A program made the translations under genes and the position numbers. A DNA stretch of 64,000 nucleotides from Prevotellaceae bacterium UBA2852 (GTDB lineage: Bacteria > Bacteroidota > Bacteroidia > Bacteroidales > Bacteroidaceae), in contig DEFM01000018.1 of the NCBI GenBank assembly GCA_002350855.1, positions 64,763 through 128,762 of the forward strand, written 5' to 3'. The notes beneath the pieces are model-generated. The model saw only the letters and a list, made by a program, of their open reading frames with translations, did not search any database and was not told where the DNA came from. Below, in pieces: positions 1 to 7,449 of this stretch (positions are counted from its first letter, which is position 1; each line of letters opens with the position of its first letter).

Positions 1-2
1 GA

Positions 3-674
3 GAGTTACGATGTCCAAAGTGTAAGAAGGCATTGCGCCACATCGGTGTTGACTACGACCGACCAGCACGTGTGTTCACCTGCTACGAATGTGACAACAC
101 GTTCATTGCATCAACGATGAGAGTTGTATGCTCAAACTGCCGCAGCGAAACCTCACCGGAGAAACTTATTCCTGTAGATGTGTGGGAATACAAACTCACC
201 CGCGCCGGTCTTCAGGCTTTCGCCACCGACAACGCACTGCTGCAGATTGAATCCAAAGACATCTACTCCGGTTACTCTCAATACAGCGAATTCACCAATA
301 TCATCAAGACATTCCCAGATATGCCAGGATATATCGGTTATGTGCTTGTTATATTCCGTTACGAGTTCAACTACGACGGTGCAAGCGAAAACTACCGGCT
401 CTTCGATGTCATGCGCGCAGTCATTTCAAAGATGGCGACAATCAAAATTACAAACCGAGGCGACAACCTCTACCTCATGGTAGTGGCAGAAGCCGACGAG
501 GCAAACGAAGAATACATCAGAGTCAAGCAACTCATTGACCAGATTCTTCTCGAATACAGGGTCAGCCACCCGGGCTTCTCTTCCAAGATGCTTAAAAGCT
601 ATATCTTCGAACATACTGACCGCGCAGACACGTTCATCAAGTCACTTACAGAAAAAATCATTGACGAAGAGTGA
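3..674 (+). CDS. Zinc-ribbon TackOD1-like protein with degenerate GGDEF-like half, 5' truncated by the window edge
   Basis: The reading frame is open to the left edge (ELRCPKCKKALRHIGVDY before the first possible internal start, a TTG at 33), so the true start lies outside. Cysteine pairs CPKC, CYEC and CSNC are zinc ligands. The LRHIGVDYDRP text followed by a second ribbon resembles, from memory, the TackOD1 output domain. The second half (about residues 90-190 counted from the TTG) has the rhythm of a GGDEF domain, but the signature is NRGDNLYL instead of GGDEF, so no cyclase activity is expected. Its TGA stop overlaps the GTG start of the next gene by four bases, so the two are translationally coupled. 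This suggests a regulator or assembly partner of the GT2 synthase. The zinc ribbon is solid; the family names are inference. Confidence 0.6.
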   Translation, partial: ELRCPKCKKALRHIGVDYDRPARVFTCYECDNTFIASTMRVVCSNCRSETSPEKLIPVDVWEYKLTRAGLQAFATDNALLQIESKDIYSGYSQYSEFTNIIKTFPDMPGYIGYVLVIFRYEFNYDGASENYRLFDVMRAVISKMATIKITNRGDNLYLMVVAEADEANEEYIRVKQLIDQILLEYRVSHPGFSSKMLKSYIFEHTDRADTFIKSLTEKIIDEE

Positions 675-2059
675 TCCTCGATTATCTCGACATATTCACA
701 TCTATTTACGACACTATAACCAATGCCGTAGAATGGTTTGTTCTGCGTGTCACAGAATTATACAACGACATAGAGATCTGCTTTACCCGCAACTTGAGCA
801 TTAGAGCCATTCTACGAACGTATTGGTTCCTCTTCTTCGTAGAGTTTCCACGCTACTATCTGCTTGAGTTCATCATCGTCATCTGGTTTAAGCTCAACTA
901 CCGCAAACGACGCAGGGAAAAGACTGTAGCACGACAGCTGCTCTTTGCCGAGAATCCGCTCGTCACGATTCTTGTTCCAGGAAAGAACGAAGGTAAACAC
1001 ATCTATAAACTCACCCAGAGTCTCAAGGACCAGACATACCAGAACTACGAAATCATAGTAGTAGACGACGGTAGCGACGACGCCACACCACTTATCTGCA
1101 GCGATTTGGAGAAACATGGATTCATCGATCGCTATGTACGTCTTTTTGTACGTGGTGGAAAGGCGAGTGCAGCCAACGCTGGTCTGCACTTTGCCAAAGG
1201 TAAGTACATAATTCACCTTGACGCAGACTCCTCACTCGACCGCGACGCCATAGAGAAAATCCTCACTCCGTTCTATCTTGACCCCAGCGTCAAGGCAGTC
1301 GGAGGCACAGTTAAGGTTCGCAACAGCAGAGACAGTATCTGTGCATCACTCCAGGCTCTTGAATATCTTAAGACCATCATGGTAGGACGTATCGTAACAA
1401 GCGAGATGGGGATTTACCACATCATATCGGGTGCGTTTGGAGCATTTGAGACAGAAGCCCTGAGAAATGTGGGAATGTGGGATATAGGTCCTGGACTTGA
1501 CGGCGACATCACTCAGAAATTGCGAAAATCAGGTCACAAGGTGGTCTTTGAGAACGAAGCGGTATGCCTGACGAATGTTCCGACCAAATGGTATGCTCTG
1601 TTCAAACAGAGAAAACGTTGGTCGCGTTCTCTCGTACGCTTCCGCATACGCAAACACCGCGACATACTTCTCCCTGGTCATAACTTCTCCTTGCTCAATT
1701 GGTTTTCCAATATGGAGAATATCCTTTACGACTGCATCTTCAATTACCTCTGGCTGATTTACATTATTGGTCTTTGTTTCAGTTATACCGACAAATTGTT
1801 GGAGATATTCCTTGTAGGCTACCTGATTCGAGTCTTCTTTGCCATTATTGCATTCGGAGTTATCCTGATGATTACGGAACGTCCTCGCGAAGAGCTGCAC
1901 ATAGCCAAGTATCTGCCACTTTCCACATTCTACACAGGCTATTTCCTCCGTATTACTCGTCTCATTGGCCACACATCGGAGTTCTTCTTCTTCAGTTCAT
2001 ACAAAGACGCATGGAACCCACGCAAGACATCAATCATAGCGCAATTGGAACGACAATAA
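671..2059 (+). CDS. Processive family 2 glycosyltransferase (membrane polysaccharide synthase)
   Basis: This 462-residue inner-membrane enzyme is predicted to polymerise a nucleotide-sugar donor into an exopolysaccharide. Hydrophobic segments lie near residues 50-75. The GT-A domain carries VDDGSDD at 131-137, the DAD metal motif at 184-186, LDGD at 276-279 in the acceptor/base region and QRKRW at 313-317, the Q-x-x-R-W signature of HasA, PgaC and NodC type synthases. Several membrane helices follow at the C terminus. It starts with GTG inside the stop of the upstream gene (GTGA overlap). A nucleotide-sugar dehydrogenase follows 95 bases downstream, which suggests a uronic-acid-containing polymer. 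LDGD is less usual than the common ED or ExD form. The exact product cannot be read from sequence. Confidence 0.85.
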   Translation: MILDYLDIFTSIYDTITNAVEWFVLRVTELYNDIEICFTRNLSIRAILRTYWFLFFVEFPRYYLLEFIIVIWFKLNYRKRRREKTVARQLLFAENPLVTILVPGKNEGKHIYKLTQSLKDQTYQNYEIIVVDDGSDDATPLICSDLEKHGFIDRYVRLFVRGGKASAANAGLHFAKGKYIIHLDADSSLDRDAIEKILTPFYLDPSVKAVGGTVKVRNSRDSICASLQALEYLKTIMVGRIVTSEMGIYHIISGAFGAFETEALRNVGMWDIGPGLDGDITQKLRKSGHKVVFENEAVCLTNVPTKWYALFKQRKRWSRSLVRFRIRKHRDILLPGHNFSLLNWFSNMENILYDCIFNYLWLIYIIGLCFSYTDKLLEIFLVGYLIRVFFAIIAFGVILMITERPREELHIAKYLPLSTFYTGYFLRITRLIGHTSEFFFFSSYKDAWNPRKTSIIAQLERQ

Positions 2060-2105
2060 AATATCTCCCAACTATATACGTTAATATAATAATACAAAAA
2101 CAAAC

Positions 2106-2140
2106 ACTAATAAGACACTAATAAGACACTAATAAAACAT
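2106..2140 (+). repeat. 12-base tandem repeat, about three copies
   Basis: The unit ACTAATAAGACA is repeated about three times, the last copy with one change, in the leader just before the ATG of the nucleotide-sugar dehydrogenase at 2155. Slippage could change the leader length. Confidence 0.8.
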
Positions 2141-2154
2141 TAAGACAAACAAAA

Positions 2155-3441
2155 ATGAACAAAACATCTGACATTAAAGTAGGAATGATTGGACTTGGGT
2201 ATGCCGGATTCCCGATGGCAAGCCTGTTATCACGTAAATTTCCAGTAACCGGATTCGACCTGTCTGAGGAAAGAGTAAAGGAACTGAATAGCGGTTACGA
2301 CCGCTGCGGCGACGTTGACAAGAAAGAACTGGAAAACATGCTGAAAAAAGGCGTAACCTTCACCAACGAGATAGAGAAACTACGCGATTGCAACTTCTAT
2401 GTAGTTGTGGTGCCCACACCTATTGACGAGAATAATCACCCTGATGTAGAGTGTATAGTAAGCGCAAGCCGTGAAGTCGGTACTGTAATCTCACGCGGCG
2501 ACATCGTTGTCTACGAATCCACCGTTCACCCAGGTGCCACTGAGGAAATATGCGTCCCTGAAATCGAAGCTGTCTCTGGACTCAAATTCAACGAGGACTT
2601 CTTTGTAGGCTATTCCCCAGAACGCATCAACCCGGGCGATAAAGTTCACACAGTGGAGAATACAGTCAAGATAACATCCGGCTCCACTCCTGAAGCTGTA
2701 GAACTTATTGACAACGTTTATCAGTCAGTACTCGGTCAGCGCAACACTTGGAAAGCATCAAGCATTAAGGTTGCCGAGGCCGCAAAAGTGGTGGAGAACT
2801 CACAACGCGACATCAATATTGCATTCATCAATGAAGTTGCGAAAGTACTTAACTCCATGAACATTGACACCAACGAAGTGGTTGACGCAATGGACACCAA
2901 GTGGAATGCACTCCATTTCCGTCCAGGACTCGTAGGCGGTCACTGTATAAGCGTTGACCCATACTACCTCATCGAACGTGCAGAGGAACACGGAGTGGAT
3001 GCAGTTCTTATGAAGACCGGCCGTATGATTAACAACTCTATGGCAGACTATGTTGTGAAGCACTGCATCGATTTGCTCGCAGCAAAAGGTAAGCATATTC
3101 CATCATCACGCGTGCTCTTGCTGGGCTTTACATTCAAGGAGAACTGTCCTGACGTCCGCAACACCAAAGTCAACGACATTTACAAGGGATTCAGACAACA
3201 CACTGACAACGTTGACGTCTTTGATCCATGGGCAGATGCAGCACTCGTAAAACGTGCATACGGCATCGACCTCTTCACAGAGGCAAACCAAATCAACAGT
3301 CAGTATGATGCTGTGGTGCTCTGCGTTGCACATAAGAACATTCTCAATCTGGATGTAATTCCTCAATGGAAAACTGCTGACGGATTCATATTTGACGTTA
3401 AGGGAAAGTTGCCTCGGAATGTAGCAGACTACAGATTGTAA
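2155..3441 (+). CDS. Nucleotide-sugar (UDP-sugar) 6-dehydrogenase
   Basis: This cytosolic enzyme oxidises C6 of a UDP-activated sugar to the uronic acid using two NAD+. The Rossmann motif GLGYAGFP begins at residue 13, the VVVVPTPIDEN segment follows, and the catalytic cysteine is C264 in GGHCISVDPYYL. A C-terminal UDP-binding domain contains GFTFKENCPDVRNTK. The 428-residue length is normal. The sequence style fits the WbpA/TviB/WecC branch (UDP-GlcNAc, GalNAc or ManNAc substrates) better than plain UDP-glucose dehydrogenase, but substrate choice is inference. It lies downstream of the GT2 synthase and probably feeds it with a uronic donor. An AT-rich leader with a 12-base tandem repeat precedes the ATG. 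Confidence 0.88.
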   Translation: MNKTSDIKVGMIGLGYAGFPMASLLSRKFPVTGFDLSEERVKELNSGYDRCGDVDKKELENMLKKGVTFTNEIEKLRDCNFYVVVVPTPIDENNHPDVECIVSASREVGTVISRGDIVVYESTVHPGATEEICVPEIEAVSGLKFNEDFFVGYSPERINPGDKVHTVENTVKITSGSTPEAVELIDNVYQSVLGQRNTWKASSIKVAEAAKVVENSQRDINIAFINEVAKVLNSMNIDTNEVVDAMDTKWNALHFRPGLVGGHCISVDPYYLIERAEEHGVDAVLMKTGRMINNSMADYVVKHCIDLLAAKGKHIPSSRVLLLGFTFKENCPDVRNTKVNDIYKGFRQHTDNVDVFDPWADAALVKRAYGIDLFTEANQINSQYDAVVLCVAHKNILNLDVIPQWKTADGFIFDVKGKLPRNVADYRL

Positions 3442-3459
3442 TTTTTTTTTAATTTTTAA

Positions 3460-3492
3460 TTTGTAATTTATAATTAAAAATCCCTATCTTTG
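3460..3492 (+). promoter_or_regulatory. Bacteroidetes-type promoter of the barrel protein/priA pair
   Basis: A TTTG -33 element at 3460-3463 is followed after 21 bases by TATCTTTG at 3485-3492, matching TAnnTTTG. The ATG is 42 bases further on. Confidence 0.75.
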
Positions 3493-3534
3493 CACAAAAC
3501 CATTTATTTATTACTAACTAACACTTTCTAAATT

Positions 3535-4185
3535 ATGAAAAAGTTATTTACTATTCTTGCAGTAGCTACGCTTTTGGTTGCAGCTCCTGCTAACGCTCAG
3601 TTAAAATTCGGTTTGAAGGGCGGTCTGAACATAAACAATGTTAAGTTGGATAAGAGTATTGCTGATGCAGACAACCAGACGGGTTTCTTCATCGGTCCAA
3701 TGGCTGAATTCACAATTCCTATTGTAGGCGTTGGTGCTGAAGTAGGTCTTTTATACAATAACAAGAGCATGAAAATCGGTGCTGCAGCTGATCAACTCAT
3801 TGCTGGCGAAACTGGTTTCATCGAAGACAAGGAGACTCTCCAATACATCGACATTCCAATTAACTTCAAGTACACTCTCGGAATCGGTTCAAAACTGGGT
3901 GTGTATGCAGCTACAGGTCCTCAGTTCTCCTTCAACATCGGAGGTAAGAAGATTTTCGACCAGAGCTACTCTCTCAAGTCTTCAGAGTTCAGTTGGAACA
4001 TCGGTGCAGGTGTAAAACTGCTCGGTCACCTTCAGATTGGTTACAACTTCAACATCGCACTTGGCAACACAGCTGAGGTTGACAAAGACGGTGCCCTGAA
4101 CACTGTTACCAACACTGCTTGGAGTGCCATTACAGGTGACTTGAAAAACAACACTCACCAGATTTCCGTTGCTTGGATATTCTAA
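3535..4185 (+). CDS. Outer-membrane beta-barrel protein (PorT/OmpW-like fold)
   Basis: The 216-residue precursor starts with a clear signal peptide (MKKLFTILAVATLLVAAPANAQ). The mature part is built of alternating amphipathic strands rich in glycine and aromatics (LKFGLKGGLNINNVKL, GVGAEVGLLYNN, FKYTLGIGSKLGVYAATGP) and ends in phenylalanine (ISVAWIF), the usual outer-membrane barrel terminus. It fits the small outer-membrane beta-barrel family common in Bacteroidetes. A good promoter lies directly upstream, so it is transcribed independently of the polysaccharide genes. The priA start codon follows its stop with no gap in the same frame. The ligand or role is unknown. Confidence 0.8.
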   Translation: MKKLFTILAVATLLVAAPANAQLKFGLKGGLNINNVKLDKSIADADNQTGFFIGPMAEFTIPIVGVGAEVGLLYNNKSMKIGAAADQLIAGETGFIEDKETLQYIDIPINFKYTLGIGSKLGVYAATGPQFSFNIGGKKIFDQSYSLKSSEFSWNIGAGVKLLGHLQIGYNFNIALGNTAEVDKDGALNTVTNTAWSAITGDLKNNTHQISVAWIF

Positions 4186-6240
4186 GTGTTTGCCGACGTA
4201 TTATTACCCGTTCCGTTTAATGCCTTTACCTATGCAGTTCCTCAGGACATGGAGAGCTGCATGAGTAAAGGCAAACGTGTTTTGGTAGAACTGGGCAAGT
4301 CGAAGCGATACGCCGGCATCATACTTAAGCTTCACAACAATGCTCCCAAGGGAGTCACCATTAAACCTATCCTCAAGGTAGTTGACGAATCGCCAATCGT
4401 CACTCCTCAGCAGATGCAGTTCTGGGAATGGGTTTCCAGTTATTATCTCTCTCCCCTTGGCGATGTCTATAAAGCAGCTTTTCCGGGAGGGATGAAGAAA
4501 GAGCAGACCCACCCACAACCCCTCCCTGCATGGAGGGGAGTGAAGACCCCATCCGGACAGTTAAAGTCCGCCACCTTGGGAGAGTTAGAGGGGGGACATG
4601 TGGGTCATCTATCCCCCACCCAACAATCCGCATATACCTCGATCTTGGATTATTGGAATAGTAAGGGGAATATCTGTCTGCTCCATGGAGTTACTTCCTC
4701 CGGTAAGACAGAAATATACATTCAACTTATTCAAAAGGCAATAGAAGAAGGTAAACAGGTCTTGTATCTGCTGCCTGAAATTGCACTTACCACACAAATC
4801 ACCAATCGTCTGAAACGCGTGTTCGGTGATGCCTTGGGTGTCTATCATTCCAAGTTCACAGATGCAGAACGAGTGCGCGTCTATATGCGCCAGCTGAGTT
4901 CTGAGCCATTCAAGGTTATCCTGGGTGTGCGTTCATCTGTTTTTCTTCCGTTCCAGAACTTAGGCATGGTGATTGTGGATGAAGAACATGAGACTTCTTA
5001 CAAACAACAAGAGCCTGCGCCACGCTATCACGCTCGTTCCGCAGCTATAATGCTTGCACAGCAGTATGGTGCGAAAGTACTGCTCGGTACTGCAACTCCC
5101 AGCATTGAGAGCTATAACCTCGCACAAGAAGGCCGATACGGTTACGTACTGCTCACTCAGCGCTATGCAGATATGCAGTTGCCGGAGATAGAAGTGGTTG
5201 ACATTGCCCGTCTGCGATTTCAGAAGCGCATGAAAGGAGCGTTCTCGCAAAGGCTCATTGATGAAATAGGCGGAGCACTTGAGCGTGGCGAACAGATTAT
5301 CCTCTTCCAGAACCGACGCGGATTCTCATCACTCATTCAGTGCAAACAGTGTGGATGGGTACCCCGATGCCAACACTGCGATGTAAGTCTAACATACCAT
5401 AAGGTGCGTCATGCACTCACCTGTCACTACTGTGGTGCTGTGTACGAACTGCCGGATCATTGTCCCGAGTGCAGCAAGCCGGAGGACGCTCCAAGCAAAT
5501 TCATATCAATAGGTGCTGGCACCGAACGTATCGAGGAACAGCTCCTGCAACTGTTCCCGTCTGCACGTATCAGCCGCATGGACCTCGATACAGCTAAGAC
5601 CAGGGCACAGTACCAACGGATTATCGATGATTTCTCGTCACATCAGAGCGACATACTCATCGGAACGCAGATGGTAACCAAAGGACTGGATTTCGATAAC
5701 GTGAGCGTAGTTGGCATCATCGATGCCGACACCATGCTCAACCAGCCTGATTTCCGCAGTTACGAGCGCACCTTCCAAATGCTCTCTCAGGTTGCAGGAA
5801 GAGCCGGACGTAAGGGACGCCGTGGAAAAGTAATTCTTCAAACTCGCAGTGCCGACAGCCCTGTCATCCAGCAAGTGGTCGACAACAACTACGAGGCCAT
5901 GTTCCGTGAGCAATGCGAAGAACGCCGTCTATTCCACTACCCGCCTTTCTACCGTATTATATATATATATGTGCGTCATCGCGACAAGGACATTCTTTAT
6001 CATGTTGCCGAAGAGATGGGCAAGCACCTTCGTCAGGCTTTCGGAGAGAGCGTATTGGGGCCTTCCTCACCTACTGTTGGCCGTGTGGCATCAATGTATA
6101 TTCAGCAGTTCATTCTAAAGATTCCGCCAACGGCTTCCATCTCCTCCATACGCAGCCACCTGCTTCGTGTCCAGACAAAGATTCAGTCGCTCCCCTATGC
6201 TGCAAATATCAACATCTACTACGATGTTGACCCATCATAA
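4186..6240 (+). CDS. priA: Primosomal protein N' (replication restart helicase PriA), shortened
   Basis: PriA reloads the replisome at stalled forks. The N-terminal 3'-DNA-end-binding domain begins FADVLLPVPFNAFTYAVP from a GTG start directly after the preceding stop. The helicase core has Walker A GVTSSGKTE, DEEH near residue 265, GTATPS and the motif around GRAGRKGRRGKV. A zinc module with paired cysteines (CKQCGW, CQHCD, CHYCG, CPEC) lies between the helicase lobes. At 684 residues it is shorter than the PriA proteins I recall. Between the 3'-binding domain (ending about residue 100, LSPLGDVYKAAFPGG) and the helicase (LSPTQQSAYTSIL) there are only about 37 residues, coded by a genomic repeat. 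The usual winged-helix domain is not recognisable there. The frame stays open, so the gene is probably functional. Confidence 0.93.
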   Translation: MFADVLLPVPFNAFTYAVPQDMESCMSKGKRVLVELGKSKRYAGIILKLHNNAPKGVTIKPILKVVDESPIVTPQQMQFWEWVSSYYLSPLGDVYKAAFPGGMKKEQTHPQPLPAWRGVKTPSGQLKSATLGELEGGHVGHLSPTQQSAYTSILDYWNSKGNICLLHGVTSSGKTEIYIQLIQKAIEEGKQVLYLLPEIALTTQITNRLKRVFGDALGVYHSKFTDAERVRVYMRQLSSEPFKVILGVRSSVFLPFQNLGMVIVDEEHETSYKQQEPAPRYHARSAAIMLAQQYGAKVLLGTATPSIESYNLAQEGRYGYVLLTQRYADMQLPEIEVVDIARLRFQKRMKGAFSQRLIDEIGGALERGEQIILFQNRRGFSSLIQCKQCGWVPRCQHCDVSLTYHKVRHALTCHYCGAVYELPDHCPECSKPEDAPSKFISIGAGTERIEEQLLQLFPSARISRMDLDTAKTRAQYQRIIDDFSSHQSDILIGTQMVTKGLDFDNVSVVGIIDADTMLNQPDFRSYERTFQMLSQVAGRAGRKGRRGKVILQTRSADSPVIQQVVDNNYEAMFREQCEERRLFHYPPFYRIIYIYVRHRDKDILYHVAEEMGKHLRQAFGESVLGPSSPTVGRVASMYIQQFILKIPPTASISSIRSHLLRVQTKIQSLPYAANINIYYDVDPS
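4500..4613. repeat. Copy of the CCCCCTCTAACTCCCCC repeat family inside priA
   Basis: This stretch carries CACAACCCC, CCCCATCCGGA and GGGAGAGTTAGAGGGGGG, the same landmarks as the intergenic copy at 32686-32772. It is read in frame as a proline- and glycine-rich linker in PriA (around residues 105-142). Confidence 0.7.
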
Positions 6241-6248
6241 CAAGAGAC

Positions 6249-6288
6249 AAAAAAATAGGATGTGCAGATTTGCACATCCTATTTTTTT
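6249..6288. terminator. Bidirectional intrinsic terminator
   Basis: A perfect inverted repeat (TAGGATGTGCA, four-base loop GATT, then TGCACATCCTA) is flanked by an A run on the left and a T run on the right. It ends both the rightward priA transcript and the leftward lipoprotein transcript. Confidence 0.92.
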
Positions 6289-6304
6289 GTTTTTAATCTG
6301 ATAA

Positions 6305-6697
6305 TTACTTACCAGAGTTAACGTACCATTTGCCGTCAACCTTGATGAGCTTAACAGTGTCAGTGTCTGGATCTTCACCTTCGAGAGTTACAGTAACCTT
6401 AACCTTTGCTGTTTCACCGTCTTCAGCGATTTCTGCAGCTTCAGTAGTAATAACTGCGTTCTTAGACTTTTCGATGTCTTCTTCCTTGATCTGACCCTTC
6501 ATCATTTCAACGAAAGCCTTCTTCTGATCATCGTTCAGGCTCTTGAAGTACATGAGATCTACAGCCTTGTCAATGTTACCCTGAGCCATAGCTTCAGTGT
6601 AAGCCTTAGCTACTTCTTCTGGAGTTGAAGGACCACCACATGATGTGAACAACATTGCGCTGAGGCAAACGATCATTCCTAACAAAATCTTTTTCAT
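6305..6697 (-). CDS. Small NTF2-like (DUF4878-type) lipoprotein
   Basis: This 130-residue protein has a signal peptide ending in the lipobox LFTSC, so it should be lipid-anchored in the cell envelope. The mature sequence GGPSTPEEVAKAYTEAMAQG...DKAVDLMYF, followed by strands ending VKLIKVDGKWYVNSGK, is the helix-then-sheet pattern of DUF4878 and related NTF2-like lipoproteins. Their function is unknown. It lies 14 bases downstream of the NlpC/P60-like gene on the same strand, so the two form a probable operon closed by the terminator at 6249-6288. Confidence 0.75.
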   Translation of the reverse strand: MKKILLGMIVCLSAMLFTSCGGPSTPEEVAKAYTEAMAQGNIDKAVDLMYFKSLNDDQKKAFVEMMKGQIKEEDIEKSKNAVITTEAAEIAEDGETAKVKVTVTLEGEDPDTDTVKLIKVDGKWYVNSGK

Positions 6698-6711
6698 TTT
6701 ACTTAAAAGTT

Positions 6712-7368
6712 TTAATGGTTAATAATATGGTTGATTCTTAATCTTTTTATCATCTTCACGTGTTTGCTGCGAAGGACATCCTCGGGATACATCACAGGAT
6801 CTTTAGCTGGTCCTACCAGCAGGTCGTGCCTGCGGTTTTCTATCAGGTCTATGCCAACACTCTTGTATGCTCTCCAAACGAGTTCTGTGCAGTAGAGAAG
6901 AGTACTGTCGTCTGCTTCATAGTCGTTGTCGAATAACACACGAGCCTGTTGCTTTGCCAAAGCGTATGCCGTTGCCCGTTTCGCTACGGAATCGCTGCAC
7001 ATAACCCTTGCAATGCATCCGTCCTGAGCGTGGTCACGGTCGTAGTATGCTGTGATCCTCTCACACTTCAACCACTCTTCTTCTCCTTCTGCTGCCTCAC
7101 CTGGCACAGCGTGAACGACCATCCATCCGGAATCTGTCTGAAGAGCCAGACCCACATGGGAATAGTCACCTCCGCTCATCATCTCCACTGTGTAGCTTTC
7201 ACCTCCAAGTCCCATCCTTAGCAGCAAATCACCAGTTCGCAGTTCTGTGCTGTCTATCTCAAGATATTCCTTAGACGAAAGACCTCCGCAACCAAGTACC
7301 CATCGCAGTATGTACACTATTGCCACCACTGTGACAAGTACCAATGCACACTTTTGCAATTTTTTCAT
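6712..7368 (-). CDS. YiiX/YebB-like permuted NlpC/P60 cysteine hydrolase
   Basis: The N terminus (residues 5-27) is hydrophobic and serves as a membrane anchor or signal. LRTGDLLLR near residue 43 opens the domain, H71 in DYSHVGLAL and C160 in LLYCTELVWRAY are the expected catalytic pair in the permuted papain-like order, and the spacing fits the YiiX family. Such proteins are thought to cleave amide or thioester bonds in the envelope; the substrate is unknown. The ATG lies only four bases after a TATCTTTG box, so the message may be leaderless. The small lipoprotein gene follows 14 bases downstream. Confidence 0.78.
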   Translation of the reverse strand: MKKLQKCALVLVTVVAIVYILRWVLGCGGLSSKEYLEIDSTELRTGDLLLRMGLGGESYTVEMMSGGDYSHVGLALQTDSGWMVVHAVPGEAAEGEEEWLKCERITAYYDRDHAQDGCIARVMCSDSVAKRATAYALAKQQARVLFDNDYEADDSTLLYCTELVWRAYKSVGIDLIENRRHDLLVGPAKDPVMYPEDVLRSKHVKMIKRLRINHIINH

Positions 7369-7372
7369 TTGG

Positions 7373-7380
7373 CAAAGATA
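7373..7380 (-). promoter_or_regulatory. -7 box of the NlpC/P60-like/lipoprotein operon
   Basis: On the minus strand this reads TATCTTTG and ends four bases before the ATG at 7368, which leaves almost no room for a 5' leader. A CAAA (TTTG on the minus strand) lies at 7398-7401. Confidence 0.65.
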
Positions 7381-7449
7381 AATAAATATTTTTTATTCAA
7401 ACAACAAATGTTTAAAAAAATTAACACTAAACCCAAAATTACATGCAAG

